Below, piece by piece: positions 1 to 10,587 of a stretch of 64,000 bases of DNA. Source of the stretch: Reyranella humidisoli. GTDB taxonomy: Bacteria > Pseudomonadota > Alphaproteobacteria > Reyranellales > Reyranellaceae. Under the pieces are notes generated by a model. It was not told the origin of the DNA. It searched no databases and was given only the letters and a program-made list of their open reading frames with translations. Each line of letters opens with the position of its first letter. Positions within the stretch are counted from its first letter, which is position 1. Position numbers and translations under genes: made by a program. The stretch covers positions 62,001 to 126,000 of the forward strand of contig NZ_JAHOPB010000004.1 in NCBI RefSeq assembly GCF_019039055.1, given 5' to 3'.

Positions 1-1
1 G

Positions 2-673
2 ATGGTCGCCGAGGCTAAAAGTCGTTTCGGCCGGCTCGACATCGCCTACCTCAATGCCGGCGTCGGCGGCGCCTTCGGGCCGATCGCCGAGACCAGCGTC
101 GAAGACTGGGACTATACCTTCGCGGTGCTGACGCGCTCGGTGTTCCTCGGGATGAAGCACGCCTCGCAGGCGATGAAGGAACACGGCGCCAATGGAGAAA
201 AGAGGGGTGGCGTGATCCTCGTCACCGCCTCGATCGCCGGCATGGTGGGCGGCGGCGGCAGCCATGCCTATTCGGCGGCGAAGGCCGCCTGCATCAGCCT
301 GATCGAGAACGTCGCCACGGAGCTCGGCCCCGATCGCATCCGCGTGGTCGGCATCGCGCCGGGCGTCATCTCGACGCCCTTGGTCCATCGCGGCCGGCCC
401 GACAAGTACGAGAAGCAGTTCGGCCAGCAGCCCTGGCCCGACCGCGGCGAGCCCGGGCACATTGCCGACGTGGCGACTTTCCTCGCGTCCGACGAGGCGC
501 GTTTCATCACCGGCGAGACGGTGAAGGTGGATGGCGGCCTGCTGGCCCAGGGCGTCGCGCTCTGGGGCACCGGCAGCGACAACACCTTCATGAAGAGCGC
601 CGGCGTCAACCGCGGCACGACCGGCGAAGCCATGGTCGTCCGCACCTTGCCATCTGGAGATCAGAAGAAATGA
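2..673 (+). CDS. SDR family oxidoreductase, 5' end missing
   Basis: This is the C-terminal 223 residues of a classical short-chain dehydrogenase/reductase, an NAD(P)(H)-dependent oxidoreductase. The gene begins left of the window, so the glycine-rich nucleotide-binding motif is not visible. What can be seen is the NAG motif (residues 18-20 of the visible part), the catalytic Ser in VTASIAG (S77) and the YxxxK pair (Y90, K94), followed by a typical C-terminal DGG segment. A tail of roughly 40 residues follows the DGG segment, somewhat longer than usual. Its stop codon overlaps the start of the next gene (ATGA), so the two are probably co-translated. The substrate cannot be told from sequence. 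Confidence 0.9.
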   Translation: MVAEAKSRFGRLDIAYLNAGVGGAFGPIAETSVEDWDYTFAVLTRSVFLGMKHASQAMKEHGANGEKRGGVILVTASIAGMVGGGGSHAYSAAKAACISLIENVATELGPDRIRVVGIAPGVISTPLVHRGRPDKYEKQFGQQPWPDRGEPGHIADVATFLASDEARFITGETVKVDGGLLAQGVALWGTGSDNTFMKSAGVNRGTTGEAMVVRTLPSGDQKK

Positions 674-1818
674 CCAGCGAAGCACAGCGCCTGCACGGGC
701 ACCTCATCGGACAGCAGGGATCGCGCGGGTCGCTCAACACGCCGGCCCTCGTGCTCGATCTCGACATGCTGGATCGCAACATCGCGGAGATGGCGAACTT
801 CGCGAAGGCGCATAACGTGAAGCTGCGGCCGCATTCCAAGACGCACAAGTCGGCCGACATCGCCAGGCGCCAGATGGCGGCCGGCGCGCTCGGCGTCTGC
901 TGCGCCAAGCTGGGCGAAGCCGAGGCGCTGGGCGAAGAGGGCGTGCAGAGCCTGCACATCACCTCGCCGGTGGTGACGCCGCAGGCGATCCAGCGGTTGG
1001 TCGAGCTGAACGCGAAGGTCTCCGACCTGATGCTGGTGGTCGACCATCCCGACAACGCCGAGGCGCTGGCCGCCGCGGCGGCAAAGGCCGGCAAGCCGCT
1101 CACCGTGATCATCGACATCGATCCGGGCATCCACCGCACCGGCACCGCTTCGCCCGAGGCCACGGTCGCGCTGGTGCAGAAGATCGCCAACTATCGCTCG
1201 CTCACCTATGCCGGTGTCCAGTTCTACTGCGGCCGTCACCAGCACATCGTCGACTTCAAGCAGCGCACCGCCGAGATCAAGGAGCGCACGGAGTACCTGC
1301 AGGGCATCCTGGCGAAGCTGGAAGAAGCGGGGCTGAAGCCCGGCATCGTCACCGGCTCAGGCACCGGCACGCACTACATCGACGCCAAGCTCGGCGTCTT
1401 CACCGAGTTGCAGGTCGGCTCCTACGTCTTCATGGACCACGACTACAACGTCTGCGACCTGCGCGGCCTCGACAAGCCGACCTTCGAGCAGGCGCTGCAG
1501 ATCGACGCTCGTGTCGTCAGCGCCAACAAGCCGGGAATGGTGACGGTCGATGCCGGCCTGAAGGCGATGGCCACCGAGAAGGGCCCGCCGATGATCCTGA
1601 AGGGCGCCGTTGACGGCTCGACGACGCGCTTCATGGGCGACGAGCATCTCGCGGTGATCGCGCCGGAGGGCGGCGAGGCGCCCAAGCTGGGCGACCAGGT
1701 GGTGCTCTTCCCGCCGCACTGCGACCCGACCGTGAACCTCTACGAGAGCTTTCACGTGGTGAAGGGCGACACGCTGGTCGAGATCTGGCCGGTCACGGCG
1801 CGCGGTCGGTCGCGCTGA
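670..1818 (+). CDS. DSD1-type PLP enzyme (D-threonine aldolase / D-serine dehydratase-like)
   Basis: A 382-residue fold-type III PLP enzyme of the alanine-racemase-N-terminal plus D-serine-dehydratase-like class. The N-terminal barrel carries the RPHxKTHK signature with the probable PLP lysine at K57. The C-terminal domain has the PPHCD motif (about residues 349-352), which in this family supplies the metal ligands. Family members cleave D-threonine and other D-3-hydroxy amino acids to glycine plus aldehyde, or dehydrate D-serine or D-3-hydroxyaspartate; which one applies here is not decidable. It overlaps the upstream SDR gene by four bases, which suggests that aldehyde or keto products are handled together. 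Confidence 0.85.
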   Translation: MTSEAQRLHGHLIGQQGSRGSLNTPALVLDLDMLDRNIAEMANFAKAHNVKLRPHSKTHKSADIARRQMAAGALGVCCAKLGEAEALGEEGVQSLHITSPVVTPQAIQRLVELNAKVSDLMLVVDHPDNAEALAAAAAKAGKPLTVIIDIDPGIHRTGTASPEATVALVQKIANYRSLTYAGVQFYCGRHQHIVDFKQRTAEIKERTEYLQGILAKLEEAGLKPGIVTGSGTGTHYIDAKLGVFTELQVGSYVFMDHDYNVCDLRGLDKPTFEQALQIDARVVSANKPGMVTVDAGLKAMATEKGPPMILKGAVDGSTTRFMGDEHLAVIAPEGGEAPKLGDQVVLFPPHCDPTVNLYESFHVVKGDTLVEIWPVTARGRSR

Positions 1819-1825
1819 CGTTCAT

Positions 1826-1928
1826 GCTCCTCTCCCCCGATAGGGGGAGAGGCTGGGTGAGGGGGCAACGCACCGGCGCTTCGATCAACCCCCTCACCTA
1901 ACCTCTCCCCCTATCGGGGGAGAGGAAC
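1826..1928. repeat. Palindromic intergenic element with nested hairpins
   Basis: Two 40-base arms (1826-1865 and 1889-1928) are inverted copies matching at about nine positions in ten. Each arm also contains its own short hairpin (CCTCTCCCCC / GGGGGAGAGG). It lies between two convergent genes and may work as a bidirectional terminator or be a mobile palindrome. The right arm reaches into the minus-strand MFS gene and supplies its last codons and stop. A shorter relative is at 62929-62953. Confidence 0.8.
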
Positions 1929-3122
1929 TTGAGTGTGCCCCACCAGCAATCCACCGTTCCACGTACGGGCGAGCGCGATCACGGCGCACATGCCGATGGC
2001 GCTGACCACGGTCATGCCCAGAAACGCGCGCTGGCCGTACTCGGAATAGAGAATGCCGGAGAACTGGTAGACCACCGCCTGCGTGGCACCGGTCCCCAGC
2101 GCGTAGTAGAGGCTCTGGCCGATGGCGGCGCCGTGCGCGGGCAGGGCGCGCTGCAGGAAGGCCATGGCGCCGAGATGACAGGCGGCGAAGGTGCAGGAAT
2201 GCAGCGCCTGCAGCAGCACCAGCGCCCAGAGCTCCGTCGTGAAGGCCATGGCCGTCCAGCGCACCAGGCCGGCGGCGAGGCCGAGCGCGATCAGGCCGCA
2301 GACCCCCAGCCGCCCCAGCAGCCAGCCGCCGAACAGCATCAGCACGATCTCGATGGCGACGCTCTCGGCCCATAGCGCGCTGATCGTCACGTCGTCGATA
2401 CCGGCGCCGCGCCAGGTGAGCGTGCCGAAGCTGTAGAGTACCGAGTGGCTGGCCTGGCAGAGGCCGCAGGCCAGCAGGAACAGCAGGAAGGCCGGCTGGC
2501 GCAGCAGGTCGGCCACACGGAACGGCGCATGGCCGGGCTCAGCGGCGGCGGCGGCGCGCGGCGCGGCGGCCGGCAGCAGCAGCGCCAGCGGCGCCAGCAG
2601 CACGATGCTCGCCATGCCGACATAGAGCACCCAGGGCGGTCCGTAGCGGTCGACGGCGATGCCGGCGATGAAGGTGCCGAAGATGAAGGCCACCGAGCTC
2701 CACATGCGCACGCGCGCATAGTCGAGTCCGTGCTTCTTGGTCTCGGTCACCAGCACGCCGTCGTAGAGCGGCATCGGGGGCGACCACAGGAAGCCCCAGA
2801 TCATGGTGACGACGAAGATCGCGAGGAACGAATAGGAGAATTGGTAGGCGCCCATCATCACGATGGCGCCGATGCCCAGCGCCACGATGACGCCGCGCGG
2901 GCCGCCCAGCCGATGGGCGATCCAGCCGACCGAAAGCGTGGCGATCACCGCCACGATCTGGCGCGACATGAACAGCGTGCCGATCTCGGTGTCGCTGACA
3001 CCGCGGTCGCGCAGCCACACCGGCCAGTAGCTCATGAAGGCGCCGGCGGCGAAGAAGTAGGCCCCGCCATAGGCCGCGAGCCTCATCCCCTGGAGGAGGC
3101 GGCTCGTCGGCCGGTCGGACAT
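1911..3122 (-). CDS. MFS transporter (HcaT/PPP-like)
   Basis: A 403-residue, 12-helix major facilitator protein resembling the phenyl-propionate permease (HcaT-like) branch. It has a SYWPVWLRDRGVSDTEIG-type first loop and a conserved PLYDG segment in the N-terminal half. The start at 3122 was chosen because its ATG shares one base with the stop of the upstream CoA-transferase (TGATG), implying translational coupling. An importer for an organic acid whose CoA thioester the neighbouring enzyme handles is a reasonable inference. The final residues (HTQVPLPR) and the stop codon are encoded by an intergenic palindromic repeat, so the C-terminus has been remodelled. Confidence 0.85.
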   Translation of the reverse strand: MSDRPTSRLLQGMRLAAYGGAYFFAAGAFMSYWPVWLRDRGVSDTEIGTLFMSRQIVAVIATLSVGWIAHRLGGPRGVIVALGIGAIVMMGAYQFSYSFLAIFVVTMIWGFLWSPPMPLYDGVLVTETKKHGLDYARVRMWSSVAFIFGTFIAGIAVDRYGPPWVLYVGMASIVLLAPLALLLPAAAPRAAAAAEPGHAPFRVADLLRQPAFLLFLLACGLCQASHSVLYSFGTLTWRGAGIDDVTISALWAESVAIEIVLMLFGGWLLGRLGVCGLIALGLAAGLVRWTAMAFTTELWALVLLQALHSCTFAACHLGAMAFLQRALPAHGAAIGQSLYYALGTGATQAVVYQFSGILYSEYGQRAFLGMTVVSAIGMCAVIALARTWNGGLLVGHTQVPLPR

Positions 3123-4249
3123 CAGGCGGCGAACTCCTTGCGGATCGCCTCGCTGTGCTGGCCGAGCGTCGGCACGTCGCCTAGCCGCTCGGGCTCGCCG
3201 GTATAGGAGGCCGCGAGCGCGGGGATCGACACGTCCTTGCCGTCGATGGAATTGAAGCCGGTGCGGCGAAGCTGCGGATGCGTCGTCAGGTCCTTCACGC
3301 TGCTGACGCGCGCCCAGGCGATCTGCGCGGCTTCGAGGCGGGCGGAGAGACCCTCGAAGGTCTGCATGGCGAAGCTCTTGGCCACGATGGCGTTGGTGTC
3401 GTCGCGCCGCGCGTTGCGCGCCTTGCCGGTGGCGTAGTCCGGATCCTTCTCGAGGCCCGGCCGGTCGATGACGCCGTGGCACAGACGCTCGAACTCGCGG
3501 TCGTTCTGGATCGAGATCAGGACCGGCACCTTGTCCGAGGTCGGATAGACGCCGTAGGGCGCGATGAACGGATGGGTGAGGCCGAGCCGCGGCCATTCGT
3601 AGTTGGAATATTCCATGCCGAGCAGCGGCACGGTCATCCACTCCGCCATCGAGGAGAAGAGCGAGACCGAGATGGCGCGGCCCTCGCCGGTCCGGCCGCG
3701 CGCGATCAGCGCCTCCAGCACGGCGGCATGGGCGTACATGCCGGTGCCGATGTCGGTGGCGGAGATGCCGACGCGGCCCGGCGCATGCTCGGTGCCGGTG
3801 ATCGAGGCCAGCCCGCTCTCGGCCTGGACCAGCAGGTCGTAGGCTCGGCGGTTCCTGTAGGGCCCGTGGTCGCCGTAGCCCGAGATGTCGACGGTGATCA
3901 GTTTCTTGTGCTCTGCGCGCATGGCGGTCGAGCCGAAGCCCGCGCGCTCGGCGGCGCCCGGTGCCAGGTTCTGGATCAGCACGTCGGCCTTGGCGATCAG
4001 CCGGTGCAGCAGGGCGAGGTCGTCCTTCGCCTTGAAGTCCAGGGTAAGGGATTGCTTGCCGCGGTTCAGCCAGACGAAGTAGCTCGACTGGCCGTGCACG
4101 TAGCCATCGTAGCCGCGCGCGAAGTCGCCCTCGGGGCGCTCGATCTTGATCACGCGGGCGCCGGCATCCGCCAGCCGCGCGGCGCAATAGGGGGCGGCCA
4201 CCGCCTGCTCGACACTCACCACCAGCAGACCGTCCAGCGCTCCAGCCAT
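3122..4249 (-). CDS. CaiB/BaiF family III CoA-transferase
   Basis: A 375-residue family III CoA-transferase that moves CoA between carboxylic acids through an aspartyl-CoA thioester. The catalytic Asp is probably D166 in the SATDIGTGM segment, the position expected for the family. The N-terminus has the usual Rossmann-like ADAGARVIKIERPEGD block. The ATG at 4249 is preferred to a GTG one codon upstream. It is first in a two-gene unit with the MFS transporter and is divergent from a second CoA-transferase at 4392. The two are distant paralogues, so different substrates are likely. Confidence 0.9.
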   Translation of the reverse strand: MAGALDGLLVVSVEQAVAAPYCAARLADAGARVIKIERPEGDFARGYDGYVHGQSSYFVWLNRGKQSLTLDFKAKDDLALLHRLIAKADVLIQNLAPGAAERAGFGSTAMRAEHKKLITVDISGYGDHGPYRNRRAYDLLVQAESGLASITGTEHAPGRVGISATDIGTGMYAHAAVLEALIARGRTGEGRAISVSLFSSMAEWMTVPLLGMEYSNYEWPRLGLTHPFIAPYGVYPTSDKVPVLISIQNDREFERLCHGVIDRPGLEKDPDYATGKARNARRDDTNAIVAKSFAMQTFEGLSARLEAAQIAWARVSSVKDLTTHPQLRRTGFNSIDGKDVSIPALAASYTGEPERLGDVPTLGQHSEAIRKEFAA

Positions 4250-4391
4250 CACGAAACCCCAACTTTCAGGAATGCCCCGCGCATCGCATCGCGAAGCGCT
4301 TCGGGACGGGTTGTTACTGTAGGACTACCATTTCGCAAAGGGCGATGGCACGGTCTGGCTAAGACCAAAACGTCATAGCGGGGACGAGGAA

Positions 4392-5606
4392 ATGCCGGGA
4401 CCATTGCAGGGCGTGCGCGTGATCGATCTGACGGCCGTGCTGCTGGGGCCGTTCGCCACGCAGCATCTGGCCGACATGGGCGCCGACGTGATCAAGGTCG
4501 AGCCGCCGGAAGGCGACCTGCTGCGCGCCTCGGGCGGCAGCCTGGGCAACGCCCCGGCCATGGGCCCGATCTACATGGCGGCCAACCGCAACAAGCGCTC
4601 GATCTGCCTCGACCTCAAGAAGCCCGCGGCCTGCGCCGTGCTGAAGGACATGATCAAGGACGCCGATCTCTTCATCCACAACAGCCGGCCGCAGGCGATC
4701 GAGCGGCTGGGCCTGGGCTACGAGGACCTGAAGAAGATCAACCCGTCGATCATCTACGCCTATTCCTTGGGCTATGCGCGCAAGGGACCCTACGGCCACA
4801 AGCCGGCCTTCGACGACCTGGTGCAGGGTGTCTCGGGCGCGGCCTCGCTGCAGAGCCGGGTCGACGGGCTGCCACCGCGCTTCATGCCGAGCCTGATCGC
4901 CGACAAGACCACCGGGCTCCACCTCTGCATCGCCGTGCTGGGCGCGCTCTACCATCGCAAGTGCACGGGCGAGGGGCAGATGATCGAGGTGCCCATGCTG
5001 GAGACGCTGGCCTCGTTCTGGCTGACCGAGCACCTGTTCGGCGCCACGTGGAACCCCGAGCGCGCGCCGATGGGCTACGACCGCATCATCAACAAGTTCC
5101 GCCATCCGTTTCCGACGAAGGACGGCTACATCTGCGCGCTGCCCTATACCGACGCGCACTGGATCAAGTTCTTCGAGCTGGCGGAGCGGCCCGATCTCGC
5201 GAAGGAGAAGAGGTTCGTCGACCGCATGGAGCGCGCCAAGCACTTCAGCGAGCTCTACCAGGTGCTGGCCGAGCTGCTGAAGCATCGCCCGACGCAGGAA
5301 TGGCTCGACATGTTCGACGAAGCCGACATCCCCGCCATGCCTGTACGCACCCTGGAAGAATTGAAGGACGACCCGCATCTCAAGGCCACCGGCTTCTTCA
5401 CCGAGCGCGAGCATCCGACCGAGGGGCCGATCACCACCTTCGCCAGCCCGCTCGACTTCGAGAAGACAAAGGTCGAGTTCCGCCGCCACGCCCCACCCCT
5501 GGGCAACGACGGCGTCGAGGTCCTGCGCGAGGCCGGCCTCAGCGACGAGGCGATCGAGAAGCTCAAGGCGGACAAGGTGCTGATCGTCCCGGCTACGAGC
5601 GGCTGA
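4392..5606 (+). CDS. CaiB/BaiF family III CoA-transferase
   Basis: A 404-residue family III CoA-transferase. The ADMGADVIKVEPPEGD block lies near residues 27-42 and the probable catalytic Asp is D171 in SLIADKTTG. Family members transfer CoA between acyl groups such as carnitine, bile acids, succinate or 2-hydroxyacids. A GAGGAA ribosome site lies just before the ATG. It is followed by three acyl-CoA dehydrogenase genes on the same strand, so it may activate an acid that these then oxidise. The substrate is not known. Confidence 0.9.
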   Translation: MPGPLQGVRVIDLTAVLLGPFATQHLADMGADVIKVEPPEGDLLRASGGSLGNAPAMGPIYMAANRNKRSICLDLKKPAACAVLKDMIKDADLFIHNSRPQAIERLGLGYEDLKKINPSIIYAYSLGYARKGPYGHKPAFDDLVQGVSGAASLQSRVDGLPPRFMPSLIADKTTGLHLCIAVLGALYHRKCTGEGQMIEVPMLETLASFWLTEHLFGATWNPERAPMGYDRIINKFRHPFPTKDGYICALPYTDAHWIKFFELAERPDLAKEKRFVDRMERAKHFSELYQVLAELLKHRPTQEWLDMFDEADIPAMPVRTLEELKDDPHLKATGFFTEREHPTEGPITTFASPLDFEKTKVEFRRHAPPLGNDGVEVLREAGLSDEAIEKLKADKVLIVPATSG

Positions 5607-5740
5607 CGTAACGCCACACCTACGTAAACCCATTTCGCATCTCGGCGTATTCTCCCGCTAGTCGGTTTCTCGGTGCTTGTCCGGACCGGGCTCGTGGCTA
5701 AACTCCGGCCAAATCGAAAATGCCTCCACGGGAGGGGAAC

Positions 5741-6937
<1,197 letters not shown>

Positions 6938-6966
6938 TCGCACGCTTTGTCTTTTCAACACCCACG

Positions 6967-7039
6967 GTGTCATCCCGAGCGAAGCGAGGGATCCTTGGCG
7001 GCACCGATGAAGGATCCCTCGCTGCGCTCGGGATGACAC
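6967..7039. repeat. Palindromic intergenic repeat
   Basis: Inverted arms at 6967-6996 and 7010-7039 match at 29 of 30 bases, separated by 13 bases. The core (CATCCCGAGC...GGGATCC) is the sort of palindrome found dispersed in alphaproteobacterial genomes. It sits between two paralogous acyl-CoA dehydrogenase genes and could form a stable hairpin in the transcript. Confidence 0.8.
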
Positions 7040-7077
7040 GGAAGGCTGTGCTCGTGATGGCACAAGAGGGTCGCTAA

Positions 7078-8274
7078 ATGGATCTGTCGCTCAAGCCGGA
7101 ACACAAGGCGTTCGCCGACGAGGTGCGCGCCTTCGCGCGCGAGAACCTGTCGCCGGCGACTCGCGAGAAGACCTTCTCCGGCAAGCACTACGACCGCGAC
7201 GATCACATGGTCTGGCAGAAGGCGCTCGGGAAGAAGGGCTGGCTCGCCTACACCTGGCCGAAGAAGTACGGCGGCCCGGGCTGGGACGTGACGCAGCGCT
7301 TCCTGTTCGAGAACGTGCTGGCGGAAGAGGGCGCGCCGCGCATCCTGCCGTTCGGGCCGAAGATGGTCGGCCCGGTGATCTATACGTTCGGCACCGAGGC
7401 GCAGAAGGAGCGCTTCCTGCCCGGCATCCGCAGCTCCGAAGTCTCGTGGTGCCAGGGCTATTCCGAGCCGGGCGCCGGCTCCGACCTCGCCAACCTGCGC
7501 ACGCGCGCGGTGCGGGAGGGCGACCATTACATCGTGAACGGCCAGAAGACCTGGACCTCGTTCGCCCATTGGGGCGACTGGATCTTCTGCCTGGTGCGGA
7601 CCAACACCGACGGCAAGCCGCAGGAGGGCATCTCCTTCCTGCTGATCGACATGAAGACGCCGGGCGTGACCGTGCGGCCGATCATCATGACCGACGGCGC
7701 CCATCACGTGAACGACGTGTTCCTCGACAACGTGAAGGTCCCGGTCGAGAACCTGATCGGCAAGGAGAACGAGGGCTGGACCTGCGCCAAGTTCCTGCTG
7801 GCCAACGAGCGGCTGGGCATCGCCGAGGTCCCGTCGTCCAAGCGCGGCGTCTCGGTGCTGCGCAAGATCGCCCGGATGGAGCCGCAGGACGGCCGGACGC
7901 TGGCCGACGATCCCGCCTTCACGGCCCAGATCGCCGACATCGACCTGCAGGTCCAGGCGCTGGAGATGAGCGAGCTGCGCGTGCTGTCGACCATGGCCCA
8001 GGGCGGCGCGCCCGGGCCTGAGGTCTCGTCCCTGAAGGTGCGCGGCTCGGAAATCCAGCAGCGCATCGCGGAACTGACCATGGAGGCGGTGGGCGAGTAC
8101 GCCCAGCCCTACCAGCCCGGCATGCTGTTCCACGACACCAACGAGACCCCGATCGGGCCCGACCATGCCCCGCCGGCCGCGCCGCGCTATTTCAACATGC
8201 GCAAGACCAGCATCTACGGCGGCAGCACCGAGATTCAGAAGAACATCGTCTCGAAGATGGTGCTTGGCCTCTGA
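7078..8274 (+). CDS. Acyl-CoA dehydrogenase
   Basis: A 398-residue acyl-CoA dehydrogenase closely similar to the preceding gene along its whole length, so the pair arose by tandem duplication. Shared blocks include WCQGYSEPGAGSDLANL, NGQKTWTS and YGGSTEIQKNIVSKMVLGL. The paralogue diverges mainly in the helical segment around residues 260-290, where substrate selectivity could differ. It is followed 40 bases later by a third acyl-CoA dehydrogenase of another subfamily. Adjacent unlike genes of this kind often encode alpha2-beta2 heteromers in steroid or branched-acid degradation; that they pair here is inference. Confidence 0.92.
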   Translation: MDLSLKPEHKAFADEVRAFARENLSPATREKTFSGKHYDRDDHMVWQKALGKKGWLAYTWPKKYGGPGWDVTQRFLFENVLAEEGAPRILPFGPKMVGPVIYTFGTEAQKERFLPGIRSSEVSWCQGYSEPGAGSDLANLRTRAVREGDHYIVNGQKTWTSFAHWGDWIFCLVRTNTDGKPQEGISFLLIDMKTPGVTVRPIIMTDGAHHVNDVFLDNVKVPVENLIGKENEGWTCAKFLLANERLGIAEVPSSKRGVSVLRKIARMEPQDGRTLADDPAFTAQIADIDLQVQALEMSELRVLSTMAQGGAPGPEVSSLKVRGSEIQQRIAELTMEAVGEYAQPYQPGMLFHDTNETPIGPDHAPPAAPRYFNMRKTSIYGGSTEIQKNIVSKMVLGL

Positions 8275-8314
8275 CGAAGGCTATAACCGCGATCAAGAAT
8301 TCCGGAGGAGAAAC

Positions 8315-9457
8315 ATGGATCTGTCCCTTTCCGACGAACAGAAGCAGCTGCAGGAATCGGCCGAGCGCTTCGCGCGCGAGAAGTACACGTTCGACAATCG
8401 CCGCAAGATCGCGGCGACCGAGCGCGGCTGGCTGCCGGAGAACTGGGCGCAGTTCGCCGAGCTGGGCTGGCTCGGCATGGCCTTCTCCGAGGAGGATGGC
8501 GGCTACGGCGGCGGCCCGATCGAGACCATGATCGTCATGGAGCAGTTCGGTAAGGGCCTGGTCCTCGAGCCGTTCCTGCCGACGGTGGTGCTGGGCGGCG
8601 GCATGATCGCCCGCGCCGGCTCGGCGGCCCAGAAGGAGGCGCTGCTGGCGCCGATGATCGAGGGCAAGAAGCAGTTCGCCTTCGCCTGGCTGGAGCGCCA
8701 GAGCCGCTACAACCTGGCCGACGTGTCGCTCAAGGCGACCAAGGAAGGCAACGGCTGGTCGCTGTCGGGCCACAAGGGCGTGGTCTACAACGCCGCCTCG
8801 GCCGACAACATCATCGTGCTGGCCCGCACCGCCGGTTCGGCGCGCGAGCCCAAGGGCCTGACGCTGTTCGTCGTCGACGCCAAGGCCAAGGGCCTCAGCC
8901 GTCGCGATTACCCGACGCAGGATTCGCTGCGCGCTTCCGAACTGACCTTCGACAAGGTCTCGGTCGTCGCCGACGCCGTGCTGGGCAAGGTCGACGACGC
9001 CTTCCCGACCGTGGAAGAGGCGGTCGACCGTGCCATCGTGGCGCTGTGCGCAGAGGCCACCGGCTGCATGGACGCGATCAACGCCGCGACGCTCGACTAC
9101 ATCAAGACCCGCAAGCAGTTCGGCGTGGCGATCGGCAAGTTCCAGGTGCTGCAGCACCGCATGGTCGACTGCTTCACCAACGCGCAGGAAGCGCGTTCGA
9201 TGACGCTGATGGCTTCGCTCAAGATCGACGACAAGGATCCGACGGTGCGCGCCAAGGCCGCCTCGGGTGCCAAGGTCCAGATCGGCAAGTCGGGCAAGTT
9301 CTGCGGCCAGAGCGCAGTGCAGATGCACGGCGGCATGGGCGTCACGGACGAGCTGTCGGTCAGCCATTACTTCAAGCGGCTGACGATGATCGACCTGATG
9401 TTCGGCAATCAGCAGCATCACCTGACGCGCTACAGCAACCTCGCGATGGCTGCGTAG
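8315..9457 (+). CDS. Acyl-CoA dehydrogenase, second subfamily
   Basis: A 380-residue acyl-CoA dehydrogenase that differs from the two upstream copies. The FAD-binding loop is shortened (FAWLERQSRYNLADV replaces the usual GSGSD-type loop), while the C-terminal domain retains the IQMHGG-type segment (VQMHGGMGVTDEL). The start at 8315 follows a GGAGGAG site by five bases. The reduced FAD loop is typical of the partner subunit of heteromeric acyl-CoA dehydrogenases, so it may pair with the product of the gene at 7078. Confidence 0.9.
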   Translation: MDLSLSDEQKQLQESAERFAREKYTFDNRRKIAATERGWLPENWAQFAELGWLGMAFSEEDGGYGGGPIETMIVMEQFGKGLVLEPFLPTVVLGGGMIARAGSAAQKEALLAPMIEGKKQFAFAWLERQSRYNLADVSLKATKEGNGWSLSGHKGVVYNAASADNIIVLARTAGSAREPKGLTLFVVDAKAKGLSRRDYPTQDSLRASELTFDKVSVVADAVLGKVDDAFPTVEEAVDRAIVALCAEATGCMDAINAATLDYIKTRKQFGVAIGKFQVLQHRMVDCFTNAQEARSMTLMASLKIDDKDPTVRAKAASGAKVQIGKSGKFCGQSAVQMHGGMGVTDELSVSHYFKRLTMIDLMFGNQQHHLTRYSNLAMAA

Positions 9458-9480
9458 TCAGCGCTTTGCGAACCAAAGTC

Positions 9481-9592
9481 CTCACCCTGAGGAGGCCCGC
9501 AGGGCCGTCTCGAAGGGTGGGGAGCAGGCACCCCGTCTGCGGCCCATGCTTCGAGACGGTCGCTGCGCGACCTCCTCAGCATGAGGAGGTTT
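9481..9592. repeat. Palindromic intergenic repeat
   Basis: Two arms of about 45 bases (from about 9481 and up to about 9592) are inverted copies with roughly 80% identity. They contain CTGAGGAGG and CCGTCTCGAAG cores and flank a GC-rich loop. The CGTCTCGAAG core recurs in the palindrome at 16290-16330, so the two are related. Confidence 0.7.
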
Positions 9593-9608
9593 GTTTGGTC
9601 GGCGATAA

Positions 9609-10565
9609 ATGAACGCCATCCTCGACATCATCGTGCCGGTGTTCGGCATGGTGATGGTCGGCTGGTTGATCGGCCGCAGCAAGCTCCTCAGTCCGGAGGG
9701 CCTGCGCGGCTTCACGGCCGTCACCTTCTACGTCCTTTTCCCCGCGCTCCTCTTCCGCTCCATGGCCAAGGTGCGGCTGGAGACGCTCGAGCCGCAGGTG
9801 CTGCTGGCTTTCTTCAGCGGCGTCGCGGTCCTCTACGGCGTGCTGATGGCGATCGGGCGGATGCAGGGGCTCCGGCTCGGCGATCGCGCGATGTTTGCGC
9901 TGAGCGGCTCTTTCTCCAATGGCGTCGGCATCGGCATCCCGTTCATCAGCTACGGCTTCGGCGAGCAGGGGCTGGTGCCGCTGCTGATGATCATCAGTGT
10001 GCATTCTCTGATCCTGCTCACCTTCACCTGTTTCCTGATGGAGATGGATGGGGCGGGCGGGCGGCGCGGCAACGTGCTGAAGCGGCTCGGCGGCGCGGCG
10101 CTCTCCATGCTGAAGCACCCGGTCATTCCGGCGATCTTCGCGGGCCTGCTCTGGGGCGAGATCACCGCGCACACCAGCCTCGCGACGCCGGCGGTGATCG
10201 ACCGTATTCTGCAGGCCTTCGCCGCGGCGGCGCCGCCCTGCGGCCTGATCATGGTCGGTGCCTCGCTCGCGCACGTCGGGCTGAAGGGCCACTGGCAGTC
10301 GGCGGCCGTCGCATCGTTCTTCAAGCTCGCCATGCTGCCGGTATTGGTCTGGACGATCGGTCGCTACGTCTTCCCGCTCGATCCGCTATGGCTCAACGTC
10401 GCGACCCTGAACGCCGCGCTGCCGGCCGGCGCCAACGTCTACCTGATCGCCCAGATGTACGGCACCGGCGTCGCCCGTGCGACCAATGCCGTGGTGATCT
10501 CGACTGCCGCCAGCGTCTTCACGCTGTCCGCGGCCTTGTTGTTGCTCGGGGTGCAGGCGCGGTAG
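9609..10565 (+). CDS. AEC family (auxin efflux carrier-type) transporter
   Basis: A 318-residue membrane protein with about ten hydrophobic segments and the AEC-family pattern: an N-terminal ILDIIVPVFGMVMVGWLIGR helix, an SFSNGVGIGIPFI segment around residues 98-110 (family N-x-G-x-x-G-xP motif), and LNAALPAGANVYLIAQ near the C-terminus. Bacterial AEC proteins (MdcF, MleP and relatives) move malonate, malate and similar carboxylates. The exact substrate is not known. No strong ribosome site is visible before the ATG. Confidence 0.85.
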   Translation: MNAILDIIVPVFGMVMVGWLIGRSKLLSPEGLRGFTAVTFYVLFPALLFRSMAKVRLETLEPQVLLAFFSGVAVLYGVLMAIGRMQGLRLGDRAMFALSGSFSNGVGIGIPFISYGFGEQGLVPLLMIISVHSLILLTFTCFLMEMDGAGGRRGNVLKRLGGAALSMLKHPVIPAIFAGLLWGEITAHTSLATPAVIDRILQAFAAAAPPCGLIMVGASLAHVGLKGHWQSAAVASFFKLAMLPVLVWTIGRYVFPLDPLWLNVATLNAALPAGANVYLIAQMYGTGVARATNAVVISTAASVFTLSAALLLLGVQAR

Positions 10566-10587
10566 GCTCGGGCATGGAGGTTGACCC

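Noticed and set aside
1911..4262. Apparent 783-residue fusion upstream of the MFS transporter
   Set aside because: The N-terminal half is a shifted frame of the CoA-transferase gene. The real transporter starts at 3122, coupled to the stop of the CoA-transferase.
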